The notes under the pieces: model-generated
Databases searched by the model: none
The model's input: the letters and a program-made list of their open reading frames with translations, nothing else
What the model was told of the DNA's origin: nothing
Made by a program: the position numbers and the translations under genes
Assembly: GCA_022316685.1 (NCBI GenBank)
Contig: JAKJHU010000085.1
Location: 124,001-188,000 of the forward strand
Reading direction: 5' to 3'
Length of the DNA: 64,000 nucleotides
Source of the DNA: Progne subis subis
Taxonomy: Eukaryota > Chordata > Aves > Passeriformes > Hirundinidae
Shown: positions 1 to 11,644 of the stretch, piece after piece
Numbering within the stretch: the first letter of the stretch is position 1
Layout: each line of letters begins with the position of its first letter

Positions 1-1844
1 ATGTTCCTGGGATACAGCAAGCTCTGAAAGGCCTTTTAATCCAGCAGGGAAAGCACGAGAGAGCCAACAACTGGAAGCCGGAGCCAGACACATTTAAATT
101 AGAACAAAAGACACATTTCTAATAGTGAGGTAATTAACCACTGGAACGAATTATCAAGGGGAAGTGGTGCTTTCTCAGTCTCTTGAAGTTTTCAAATTAA
201 GTCAGGATGTTTTTTTTCTGAGAAAAAGCTTCACTTGAGCAGAAAAACAACTGGAGGAATTTACTGCCTGTGCTCGAACGTCAGCCCAGACCCTGCAGAA
301 CACTCTGGCCTCAAAATCAGCTTCTGGATAAAACTGGTGGAATTTTTTAAGGCAAACCCAGGTTCAAGTAATTGCCCTGGAATGGGAAGAAGAGACGTTT
401 CCCAGCATATTCCTATTCCCAGTGAAGCCAGGACCGCTGGTCCTGCCACCGGCCGTGCTTTTACACTCCTCACCCTTGGGGCAATTCCTTTGCCCTTTGG
501 TAAATGGTGTTTGTACAAAATCTGGAATTTGGAGAATGGTCTGGATGCATCCCCAGGGACCTGCTCTGGCTCGTGGGGCAGCAGCTCCCTGGTGCAAAAC
601 CACCCTGGAAGCAGAGCTGGGGTTCTTCTTGCAGGACATTACAAATATGTGCACAGATACTTGTATTTACATTTCTCTATTTAAATTTCTATGGCCCATT
701 GACAGGCTTCCAGCAGCAGCACCCTTGGGATGAGGTTTGTCCCTGTGTGTTTGGTGTCAGACATTCTGGCCCTTCCTGTGAGCCAGGGCTGAGCTGGGGA
801 ATCAATCACAGCTGTTCCATAGAGCTCTGGTCCTGTAATTACTCCGTGATTAAATAAAAATGTAATTCCTTCAACACCTCCGCACTCCTGCTTTATTGCA
901 GGAGAGCCCACACAAGGAATTAATGTTTAAATAATGGCTTTTCTCCCCACGAGCAGGCTCTGAGATAGGCAGGAATATATTAATGCTCTGTCCCTCAGAT
1001 GGAAGGAGCAGAACCTTGCTGGGGGTGACAGTGCGGCATCCACTGGGATTTTCCCAGTGATCTCTGTCTCCATGTCTTCTGGGCACAGCCCAGGGCTCCC
1101 TCGGGCACAGCCTGTGGATGCAGCCCCCAAATCCCCACCCCAGCTGGCACGAGGAGCCTTCCTTGGCACCATGCCGGGGCCTGGAAGCTGCCCGGAGATT
1201 CCTGAGGTTGGGATGGAGGTTTGGCGCCTGGAGGAGTGCGAAGAATTCCAGCCACTGGCCGCTCTGGTTTCTGAGCTGTCCATCTTTTCCTATCGGCAGA
1301 TGCCAGCTGGGACGTCGGTGCCTGGTGAAGAATTGTCTCTCCCTGCAAAGGGCGACGCGGTTTCAACCTCTTTATTAAACCAAGCACAATCCTGTGCGCC
1401 AGCAGAGAGGAAGAAAAGCTCCTGATAAGTGGGACTGGCCATTCCCTGAGTTTCCAGTCTCCTTGGTTACAGTACACCACACAAATGCTTTTCTTGGAGA
1501 GCAGGCTGTGAGCAGAGTGTTCGAATCTCGGATTGGAGGGGTTCCCCCTCTCCCTGCCTCATACCTGGCGCTGCTGAGAGGATGCTCAGCGCAGGAGGGC
1601 GTGGGGACGGGGCTCCTGCTGTTTTTGCAGAGATGTCTGAGTGATGCAGTCAGAGCAGATCCAATGGGCTCTGTGCAATCCCAAATCCCAAAGCCCCGAC
1701 GAGCTGCTGCCAGCTATTAACAAGACTGAAAGGAGAACGTGCTGCCTGCTGTGACTGGTGTGAGGATAGGGGGAACAATTTGGGGCTCAGAGAGCCTCAG
1801 CCCTCAGCCAGCACTGCCAAGGAAGCCCAGGAGGGTGCTCATCC

Positions 1845-2137
1845 TACATCCAGGGACAGAAGGATGCTGGTCCCATATCCAATGACAGCAGGGTGCTGGT
1901 CCCATACCCAGTGACAGCAGGGTGCTGGTCCCATATCCAGTAACATGAAGGTGCTGGTCCCACATCCAGTGACAGGAGGATGCTGGTCCCACATCCAATG
2001 ACAGCAGGGTGCTGGTCCCATACCCAGTGATAGGAGGATGTTGGTCCCATACCCAGTGACATGAAGGATGTTGGTCCAATACCCAGTGACATGAAGGATG
2101 TTGGTCCCATACCCAGTGACAGCAGGGTGCTGGTCCC
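1845..2137. repeat. 29-bp minisatellite, about 10 copies
   Basis: A unit of 29 bases with the core GGTGCTGGTCCCATACCCAG recurs head to tail with point differences. The spacing between successive cores measured 29 bases over three consecutive units. It sits in the 3' flank, and minus-strand reading frames across it are repeat artefacts. Confidence 0.9.
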
Positions 2138-4442
2138 ACCTCTAGAGCACAGGCAGGAGTGGCTTCAACACAGATTTGTCACGCTGACCCCACACCTGTA
2201 GCTGTGCCCATGGTGCCACGTGCTGCAGTGCCACCTCGGGGGTGTCACCCAGGGCACGGCAGTCCCAAGGGATTGCTGTCACCACAGCCAACTTGTGACA
2301 GCCATTAGTAACGTGATCGCCTGGCTGGTCAGAGCCTCCTGTAGCTATGGTAATGGACTACCATAATTCACAATTATAATGTCAGGTTTAAACCCAGGGC
2401 TTGTGCAAAAGGATAAAAATATCTCTTTGCTCATGGGATCTCAGTATTATTTGCTTTGCTATATTGGAAGCTAAATGCTCTCATGAACATCAAGTGATTG
2501 TGCCGAGATTAAACACTTTTCTTCTGTTTATGCACGTTTCACCCTTTTACTAGTTTTATTAAAACGCTGGCTGCACTCTCAATTAAGCAAAATCCTTCTG
2601 CAGTTGTAAGCACATTTCACAGGAACAAAGAGTTTAATCTGAAGGGTGTTTTGGGCTCAAAACCACAACGCTGAGATATTGGGGGGTGCAGAGCTGGGGA
2701 AGGGAGCGGGCACTGCCGTTCACTGTGCTCCAGCAGGGATCTGAGCACGGAGCCCTCCAGGTTTGTCCTGGGTGTGCCCCCCTCACACACCTGGTTTGCA
2801 CCCCCAGCCCATCCCATAACGCACAGGGGCAAACGGGGCTTGTGGCAAAGCCCACGTTCCCCTTCCTGCACCCCGTCACTCTGCGTTGTCCTCGTGAAAC
2901 CATTACAGCCACCCAATGCCACTGGCACCTTTCATATGAGGAGCCCAAAGCCCCCTGCTTTAATCCATTAATTAATGAATTAATCACCCAAACTGCACAG
3001 CTTGGGCTCCGCCAAACTCGCAGTCGTCGTCTCTCTGAATTTCGCATGGAAAAATCTGTCTGTTTTCTGCCATCTCTTAACCTCCAAATGTTGCTTTCTT
3101 GGCACTTTCCAGAAAGCACATGTTCAGGTTTCCAGCACGGAGTCCTGTTTCCCTGGATCCCTGCCCACGCTCCCCGTGCTCAGCTGAGCTTCCACGTCCT
3201 GGTGCTGGTCCCGGTGCCTGCCCGGGGCACCCTGGCACCGAACCCTGCTCACCCTCCCCGGCACCTCTCCTGGGTGTGTTTGTACAGCACCAGGCAGACA
3301 AAATCCCTGTGAAATCCCACCCGCTGCTGCTGGGACACTCTGGAAAAGCGGGACAGCTTTATTCTTCAGGGTGGCAGCTGACAAAGGCTGTGCTGTTGGA
3401 GAGTAATTAAAATGGACAGGTACCAAACCTTTGTCTTAAAAACCCCCGAGACCTTGAGCTATTTCTGACACATCAGCAGAAAGTGGCGGCGGCGTGAGGA
3501 GCTCAGGGTCACGCCTGGCTCTGAGGGACCCTTCTCCCAAGGCACAGCCAGCGTGCCCTGGCTACTCCAGCCAGCAGATGAGGACATGGATATTCCTTAG
3601 GAAAAGCATTTTCAGCGGCACGGGTTTGCCCCGGTTTTGGGTTTTTTGCTCTAGGTGATGCCTGGGTGGGTTGGAGTCAGTGCCAGCCCAGAGCTCTGCA
3701 ATGGGAACGCAAACGAGCCTTGGATCCAGGATTTGCTTCCTGCTGGGTGGTTTTTATTCCCTTTAAAACCCTCCTTCTGCTCCAGGTACCCCAGTGCCAG
3801 CACGAGGCTCTGGGAGGGTTCCTGCTGCAGGAGCTCTCTCCCCAGCTGGTTTGCAATGTGCCACACGAGCACAAAGACCTTGCACTGTAATTAAGCTCTC
3901 GCTGTTCTTTCAGGACTTCAATTCGGAGAAATTCATCACTCAGAAAGAGCAGCTTGGCTGGGAGTTGAGGGGAAAAAAACAATACTTTTCCCCCAAAGCC
4001 ATGGCCAACGTGTGGAGGTTTATGCCCAGCAGTGGCACTGCTCCCAGCTGAGCAAATGAGGACCCATCTCCTGCCCTCAGTCCTCTTATAAATTATTTAG
4101 CACAATCCAAATTACTGGGAATGTTCACTGGCTGTCCAGCTAAATCTAATTTGTATTAAGTTCATTTGGCAGCAATTTTCCTTAATGGCCAGGGTGACCT
4201 TCTGTGGGTGTGTGGTAAAAGTGATCTCTTGGATATAGGCGGGAAAGGCCTGCGTGGGCCTGCACTCCAAAATAACAACCAAAAAATTAATTATAGCCAT
4301 TATAACGGCTCCAAAGTACATTTAGTGAGAGTGGAAAATAGAATGAGGATAATTATAGTGGGTTTTTTTTCCCTACTGTACAAGTCATTTGATGGCATAG
4401 CAAGCTCCTCTATAAATATAGAATATGTCAATTAAATAATTC

Positions 4443-4530
4443 ATATAGAATATAGAATATAGAATATAGAATATAGAATATAGAATATAGAATATAGAAT
4501 ATAGAATACAGAATATAGAATATAGAATAT
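4443..4530. repeat. 7-bp AT-rich microsatellite (ATAGAAT)n
   Basis: Roughly twelve heptamer units of ATAGAAT with one substitution near 4,508. It grades into an AT-rich block to about 4,790 with many TATA/TGTA steps and no coding signal. Confidence 0.9.
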
Positions 4531-6239
4531 AAACTGCATTATGTAACATGCAATGTAATTATAAGATGTATCAATGTATAATATGTATCTACCATGTATT
4601 TATATACAATGGTTTATTTATAACATATGTGCCAAATATACAATATTATACATCTATGATGTATATAATATATGTAATGTATTTATAATGTATAATGTAT
4701 TTGATGTATAACGTATTTAATGTCTTTGTAATATATAATGCGTATAATTATATGGACCATTATAGACCATTATTATAATATAATTCCATAATTTCGGACC
4801 ATTTGAACTGAGAGAGAGCAGGAGCCACCCAGGGTCACGCGGGGGTCCAGAGCAGGGCCAGCCCTGTCCCTGCTGCTCCTGGCCAGATCCCAGCCTGGGG
4901 AGGTCGCTGAGCAGCCCCACCACGTCCCCCTTCGCCATCTGGATCTCAGCTTTTCCAAGCCCCCGGAGCAGCAGGATCAGCGTCAGCCTAAATCGAGCCC
5001 ATCCCAGAGACCGCAGCTCCTTCTTCTGACTCCTTGACCACACTTGAGGGATTTTTTTCCCCCCTCAGAGGGCGTGAGGCGTTGGCACACGGGCGTGTGG
5101 GGTGGTAGATACTGCCCAGATGCTCCGGGATGCTCCGGGCTCTGCCGGGATTGCCGGGAGCCTCGCTGGAGCGCAGCACGCTCCTGTCACCGGCGCGGCA
5201 GGAGGGTGTGGGCTGGCTGGCGCTGAGGCAGGAATCCCAGCGGGACTTCAAAAAGGATAAAGCTCAGCCTGGTGAAAACGAGCCCCAGCCTGACAGATGG
5301 CCCCGAGCGAGGGGGTAAGGCGGGAGCTGGGCAGGGAGCACATCCTGCCCTCCTCCTGACAGGCCCCACGCTGGGGTGGGAGGTGGGCAGTGGGGGGACA
5401 CCCTGGGCAGGGGTAAGATCCTGATTTTGATGGGGACGGGGGATTTAGGGTCACCCTCAGTGGTCCTGCGCAGCACTGGGACACAATTCCTGCTCTCCAT
5501 CCGCACAGGGATGAGGAAGGCGGCCGAGGCGGCGCTGCTTTGGCAAATCCAGTCCATTTCCATTTTCCATCCATCCCTGCAGTGCCACGCCATGCAAAGG
5601 ACTTGGATCATCCCTTCACAGACCCATTTCCCCATTCCAAACCCATCTGGGGGTCACTGTTTTGAGGGCGGGTTTGGCCACTGCTGGAGCTGCTGGAGCC
5701 CAGCCACAGGAGCAAATAGTGAGCAGGGCAGGGCAGGGGGAGGCTGCCACGCCTGCTGAGCCGCCCCAAGGAAGAATAATTTCAATTCTATCTCCCTTTT
5801 GGAAGGGACATTTAATGGCAGAGAAGCTCCGTGCATGGCAGCAATCGGGAATTAGCTCACTGCATCCAAGTGCCGTGAAATTGGATCCTGTCAGAGCGGG
5901 CAGGAGCTGAACACGGTGCAGGAGAGGTGGGAGTCCCAAGGGCTCATCCTTCTGTCAGAGCCACCAACCCATCAGGGCAGCTCTGGCTGCTCTACCAGCT
6001 GAGGATGTGCAGCTCTGGGTGCTTCCCATCCCCCTGGGCAGAGTTAGGAGCCAAAGCCAAGTGTTCACAGATACAGGTGCCGGGAAAAACAGCTTAATTG
6101 TTGGAAAAGAGGCTCACAGACCCGGCTAACCATTCAGAAGTGCAGTAAATGGAGTTCCCTGGTGGCTCTGAGCGCATTGGAGGAGGCCACAGAGCACCTC
6201 ATGCACGTGGTGGGATTCTTGTGGGGGTCCGGTGCAGGG

Positions 6240-6300
6240 CCGGGAGTTGGATCGATGATCCCTGTGAGTCCCTTCCAAATCAGGAATTGTGTGGTCTCCT
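6240..6300 (+). mobile_element. CR1-like LINE 3' end fragment
   Basis: The order GATCGATGATCC, then GTCCCTTCCAA, then a degenerate ATTGTGTGG matches the 3' tail of avian CR1 elements. Only the last few dozen bases are recognisable. Confidence 0.5.
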
Positions 6301-7769
6301 TGACGCTCAGCTCCTGCAAAGGTGCCGTGGCTCAGGGGATGATGGTGAGGCCAGGGGAGGTCTCCAGCCCTGGTACTCACCTCAGCAGGGATTGGGAATT
6401 GCACCCGAGCCTGCCCAGCTCACCCTCACCACCGCTGGATTCTCCGTGAGAGGTGGATGTGATGAAGCAAAGGCAGCTCTGCCAGCAGGAGAGCAGCTGG
6501 TCCCGGCTCCAGGAGTGCTGCAGGATGGCTCTGGACACTCAATCCTGAGCGATGGGCATCGTGCAAAGAAGGAGCTCTCACAGAGATCACTCCTCTGAGG
6601 AAGGCTTTCCACAGGCACAGCCAGCAGAAGAAAAGAGCGTGCTTTAATTATGCTAATTAGAGACTTGGCAGTCTCTCGTCGCTCGATGCTTTTGCGTTCG
6701 ATGTGGAGACGTTTCCCTTTGCCAGGGTCTGCCGCTCCGGGAGAGGGAGGGATTTGGGCACAGGGTGCTGGGCTCCAGGGGCGTTACCCTCACATTCCTG
6801 CTGACCCCAGCCCCGAGGTGCCCTCGGGTGAAGGATCCCAGCTGACTGGCAGCACTCTCCCTTCTCCAGGGGTGACATGGAGCCTCCACACTTCCCTCCC
6901 CTCGGGCTCCATCCCTGCCAACAGCACAGGGCAAAGCTCTTGTGCTGAAAGCTGGTGAAATGTGCTAAAACACAGGGGCAAAAGGAATAACTCCTGTCAT
7001 CCCACTCCAGGCTATAAACGGCCGTGGTCCTGCTCCTGGCTGGCTCAGCCATCAGTTTTGTGTCTCCTGAGCATCCCGAGGGGAGCAGGGAGCCAGAGCT
7101 CTCCCTCCTGTGCCGTATTTTCCACCGGCCAGCGCTGATGGATGGCTCGGTCTCACCATCCATGAGCTTTGCTCTCTGCCTGCTCCAAGGGCAAACAATT
7201 CTCTGGACTCAGCCTGCAATGCTCCAGGCCAAGCATCTTTTTGTCCTGGTTTGTCATTAAAGGATGTGCACAGCCATTCCAAGTGACAGAGCAATTTCCT
7301 TTGTGTCCTGCAAAGCAAAAAGGAAAGAAAGAAGTCAGCGTATTACACACAAATCTGCTTTTCTCCTGCAAGTTGAAATGGGAAACAGCTTAATTTCCAG
7401 CAAGCCCAACGCTGTAGTAATTCCAAATCAAAGGCTTTGTGTCAAAAGATTCATTTTGCTACAGCCACAAATAATGGGTAACTTATGTCACGTTTGGAGA
7501 TTAGGTTAAAAACGAGCTGCAAAGCGACACCTTGGCCGGCCGTGGTTGTAGGTCGGATTTCAGAGGCCGAAGGTGGGGCAGCACTGGATTCCTGGTCCCT
7601 GGGTGTCCCTCCTCCAGGTGCCACTGGTGTCCCTCCCATCAGGTGACACCAGTTGGCTTGGGGCAGAGCAGAGTTCCGAGGGCTGGAGCCCCTCTGCCAA
7701 GGAGCCAGGATGGGAGAGCTGGCGGTGGTCACTTGGAGAAGAGCTCTCCAGGGAGAGCTCAGAGCCCCT

Positions 7770-8112
7770 TCCAGAGCCCAAAGGGGCTCCAGGAGAGCTC
7801 AAAAGGCACTTGGGACAAGGGATGGAGTGACAGGACACAGGGAATAGGCTTCCCACTGCCAGAGGGCAGGGTTAGATGGGATATTGAGAAGAAATTTTTC
7901 CCTGTAAGGGTGGTGAGGGCCCTGGAAGTGGGTGCCCAGAGAAGCTGTGGCAGCCCCTGGATCCCTGGAAGTGTCCAAGGCTGGGATGGAGAGGGCTTGG
8001 AGCAAGCTGGGACAGTGGAAGATGTCCCTGCCCACAGCAGCGGCGTGGAACTGGAAGATTTTTAAGGTCCCTTCTCACCCAAATCCTTCTGTGATTCCCT
8101 GGTTCTGTGAAA
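7770..8112 (+). mobile_element. CR1 LINE 3' fragment
   Basis: A typical CR1 3' region with the hallmark phrases 'GATGGGATATTGAGAAGAAA', 'GTGCCCAGAGAAGCTGTGG' and 'CCTGGAAGTGTCCAAGG'. It ends in a TTCTGTGATTCC tail, which fixes the orientation as plus. It is 5'-truncated, as is usual for CR1. Confidence 0.85.
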
Positions 8113-8205
8113 TCCCTCTGGGGGGCAAAGAGAAAATCCCTCATCACAAAGAGAAAAGCACTCGCTACTTTTTTTTTTTTCCCCTCCCAGAAATTACAGA
8201 ATCAT

Positions 8206-8227
8206 AAAAAAAAAAAAAAAAAAAAAA
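8206..8227. repeat. poly(A) tract, 22 A
   Basis: A run of 22 adenines follows a 12-T run at 8,169-8,180 by 25 bases. It is probably a retroposon tail or simple slippage. Confidence 0.8.
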
Positions 8228-8895
8228 GAGAGAGAGAAACCTTTTTAAAATGAATTAGAGGCAATTTCTTCATCCGCTGCCTTCTTGCACGAGGCGCACG
8301 CCGCGGAAGGGCCACGTGGGAGCGCCGGGAATGTCACCCTGAGCAGAGCTGCCTCCTGCCAGGCTGCTGGCCCTGCGGAGCTGCCGGGACCCGGGAACTG
8401 CCGGGAATTGCTGACAGGCAGCCGAGCAAAGTGCTGATGCGAGCCCTCATCCCCGGGCTCCTCATCCATCGCTGACAAGGAAAATGCTGCTTGCTGCAAG
8501 GCTTTGCTTTATGTAAGAAGTGAAGGCGAAGAATCTGACAGGCAAAACAAAATGCTGAACAGTACCCAATCGGCCTTTCAGGCTGCTGTTGCCCCGCAGC
8601 TGTCCCGGGGGTTCTCGGGAAGTTGTGCAAATCGGTGCAAATTTCCCAGCTAAGAAAATGACTTGGAAATCCCTGATGGAGAGGATTGATTTGTGCAAGG
8701 ACCTAAAACCTTTTGCCACAAACCTCTGATCAAGGAATAAGTTTGGATGTCTTCTAGGAAAGAAGGGTGAGGCTGAGGAAAGAGGTTTTTGTGGAAGGAG
8801 GTGCTCAGCTCTGCCCTGCGCCCCTTCCATGGACCTGCTCCCACCGTGGGGAAAGGAATAACAAGAAGGGAGCTGTGTGTCAAAGAAGCAAATAT

Positions 8896-8901
8896 TTTAT
8901 T
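8896..8901 (-). terminator. candidate distal polyadenylation signal (AATAAA)
   Basis: TTTATT on the plus strand reads AATAAA on the minus strand, about 1.5 kb beyond the MYO18B stop. It is a motif match only. Confidence 0.2.
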
Positions 8902-9598
8902 GTGTAAAAACCAAGCAGACATTAAATAGAGCCCCCCACTGCCCCCACACCTTGTGCTTTGCACGCCACTGGGATGTGCCCGGATATCCCCCACAGCCAT
9001 GGAAGTACAAGTGGATCCATCTTCAAATACCTGTGGAATTATAAAAACTTCAGAGCTCTGCTGTTGCTGGGCGTCACACTGAGACCCGAGAGCATCCTCG
9101 AAGATTGGCTGATTTTTGAGCAGTGCAACGCGGATGAGACACCTGGGCTGCAGCTCTGGGTGGCAAAGGAGGTGTTTGGTGTCCCTCCAGTCCTCTGAGT
9201 CCTTTCCTGGACTGTGGCACATCCTCAGCGTCTGTGGCAGCCGCTGGGTTTTAATTAAAGCACCAACTCCCAAGTCAAACAACTGCAGGAGAACAGGAAA
9301 GTCCTTGTCCCCGCGGCTGGCCCTGAGCAAAGCTGCGGCGCTGGGAAACGGGGCGGGAGCATAAGGAAACCACGGTGTGTCCGGGACCAAAAAAGTCTGT
9401 AGAACCATCCCATGACTTTTGTGGAGCCACTCGCAGTCTCTGCTCACGTGAGGCGGTTCTGCAGGAGCAGGGGAGCCGTGTGCCCAACGTGGCTCCTCGT
9501 CACTGCGGGTCGGGGCCAGCTGCTGCGCTTGGATCGAAGCGAATCCTGCAGAAAGTGGGACGTTGCATTATGCAAATTTGCTTCCTGGAAAGAAATGT

Positions 9599-9604
9599 TT
9601 TATT
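9599..9604 (-). terminator. candidate proximal polyadenylation signal (AATAAA)
   Basis: AATAAA on the minus strand about 785 bases downstream of the MYO18B stop codon, inside an AT-rich patch. It is the first canonical hexamer I found after the stop if the last exon is not spliced further. There is no transcript evidence. Confidence 0.3.
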
Positions 9605-10386
9605 AACACGCGCTCCCTTCGTGTGTTGGCTTAGTCAATTTGGTCACAGCTTGACATCCAATAAGTTACTCTAAAGGCAATGGTTTTACAAAATGTTTTT
9701 CTAATCTGTTTTAAACACTTAATTACAGTCGTGGCGCATTCATTAGAGACTCTGCTTTCAAACCTGGGTTGCAGCAATAAATCCTAATTCTCCAAGTGTC
9801 AGTTGCAATCCTGACATGGCATCCAAGTGGAGGATGTCAGGTCAGGATGCCGTGTCGGAGGCTGTTGATGACCGGGGGAAGGATGTCTGGGCCAGGCGGG
9901 AGCCCCATCCTCCAGAGAGGGAACCCTCATCATCCAGCCCGAGCTGATTTCTAATCACCAAAAGAAACTTGGGTGCCTGAGTAGGGAGCGCTCAAGAGAG
10001 AGAGCTTTGGGGGGGATGAGTCTGCCAGGGGTGGGAGCTGAGGGATGCTGTTTTTGGGAAACCCCAGTGAATTCTGAGCTGGTGCTGTGGCCGGCTCTGG
10101 GGCTGTCCCTGGCACCAGCAACGTCCCCATTGCAGCCATGAAGCTGCAAAGGCGAGGGGGGACCAGTGCCAGTGCCACACCGCTCGAGGGACACCCTGGC
10201 AGCCCTGGGATGCTCTGGCACGCCAGGAGGAGCATGGGGACTCCTGCTGTCCTGAGGTACCCTGTCCCCACGCTCTCCCCGGCATCAGCACGGGCACGGA
10301 GGAGGGGTGGCGCCTTGGGGCCAGCATCCCAAACGCGTCCCCACAGCTCTGAGCCCGTGCCACTGGCGGCTCAGCACAGTTACCTT

Positions 10387-11644
10387 TTAGTCTTTGCCCA
10401 GGTACTTCCTCATGATGCTGCTGACATCGTCCTCCTTCCCTTCGGCCTCGGCTCTGCGGCTCGTCCCGCTGCCCTGGGTGCCGCTGGAGCCCTCCCCGGC
10501 CCCTCTCGCCGGCTGCGGCCGGCGCTTGATGCTGTCGGCGCTGCGGGAGGAGAGGTGGGAGCCGGAGGATGAGGAGGAGTCAGAGAGATCCCCGGGCTCT
10601 TCCCTGCTCTTGGCCGTGCTCTTGGCCTCAGAGGGCTCCGGACCGGCCTCATCCTCGAAGCGCACGGTGAGGGGCCGGTGGCCGTCCCTTCTGTCCCTGC
10701 GGGGCCTGGCCAGGCTGCTGGCGGAGCGGGACTTGCGGATGGCCGGCAGGAAATCGTCGAAGTCAACCTTGGTTCTCCTCTCATAGTTGAGGGTGGGTAT
10801 TCGCCAGCTGAAGGGGTCGCTCCCCTTCCCCTCGCCCAGCCCCTCGCTGGACACGGAGCTCAGAAATGCCTCCGGCTCCTTCCCCAGCTCCACATCCTCC
10901 AGCGACGGCTCCAGGCAGCTCCTCCAGGAGCTCAGCCGCGGCACCTCCATGCCGGCAGCCGGGGAGCTTGGCCGGCGGCCGGAGCCGTCGAGGGCCGGCA
11001 GCAGCGAGTCGTAGGAGCCGAATTTCGATGCCTTTTTCAGCGCTGGGGACCGCGGGGGCTCGGCCGGCTCCGAGGCCATGCTCCGCAGGCTGGAGGAGCG
11101 TGTGAGGCTGGCACCTGCTCCCTCCCCTTCCCCTGCCTGATCCCCCTCCAGCCTCCCCGGGGGCTCCTCGGCCGCCGGGACAGCCCTGGAGCGGCGCAGG
11201 GCCGCGGCGCCCGTGGTGCGGTAAATGGGGAGCGGAGAGGGGTCCCCCAGCGCCGGCAGCCCCGGCTCCCGCTCCGCTCCCCGCTGCCGCCGCAGCTCCT
11301 CCACGTACTCGGAGAGAGCGGCAGAGCTGGGCACCGGCCCCGAGGACACAGAGAGCCTCCTCCTGCCGGGCACCGGCGGGGACACCGCGCTGGGGACCCG
11401 CCCGTCCGCAGCCGGGGAGCCGCCCCGCCGTAGCATCGATGGCGACGCCTCTCCTATCCTCTCCACGGGCTTCTTTGGGCTCTCCAGCTCCTCTTCTTCC
11501 ACCAGAGGTTTTCCATATTCCCATCGTCTTGCCCCCGGCAGGGGACTCGCCGTCCTCCCGGGATCCGCAGCGTCGCCGGGCCGGGCAGAGCTCCGGGAGG
11601 ACAGCGGCCGGCTCGGAGCGGCGTCCTTGGCGTCTCTGCTCACC
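10387..11644 (-). CDS. MYO18B: MYO18B exon c42, C-terminal tail (residues 2093-2511) and stop
   Basis: The largest tail exon, 1,258 bases including the TAA at 10,387-10,389. The acceptor is CTTTAG at 11,645-11,650. The first base completes an Arg codon with c41. The protein is low-complexity and rich in Ser, Pro, Arg and Glu, then gives the conserved MYO18B blocks [20 protein letters not shown] and [12 protein letters not shown], a poly-Ser stretch, SADSIKRRP, and the end [14 protein letters not shown]. No folded domain is visible. AAAAG|GTAACT, a good splice-donor match, begins right after the stop, so a further non-coding 3' exon is possible. Confidence 0.93.

Larger units (their letters stand above)
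1..10386. other. 3' flank of MYO18B, no gene recognised
   Basis: No open frame here shows family resemblance or exon-like borders in consistent phase. The stretch holds a 29-bp minisatellite, an AT-rich microsatellite block, CR1 fragments and a poly(A) tract, listed separately. AT-rich unique patches at about 2,300-2,640, 4,090-4,440 and 9,560-9,800 stand out from the GC-rich surroundings. The last contains an octamer-like ATGCAAAT. Part of the interval just below 10,387 must be MYO18B 3' UTR, but its end cannot be fixed from sequence alone. Confidence 0.7.

Noticed and set aside
1845..2137. CRISPR-like array
   Set aside because: The 29-bp units are directly adjacent with no unique spacers, and the genome is vertebrate. 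It is a minisatellite.
1..10386. A neighbouring gene such as SEZ6L downstream of MYO18B
   Set aside because: SEZ6L is the expected neighbour from synteny, but no CUB, sushi or other recognisable exon was found in this interval.
10678..11433. 251-aa plus-strand and 247-aa minus-strand frames in the last exon
   Set aside because: They are shadow frames of the GC-rich tail exon c42. Only the frame ending [10 protein letters not shown] matches MYO18B and has the right phase.
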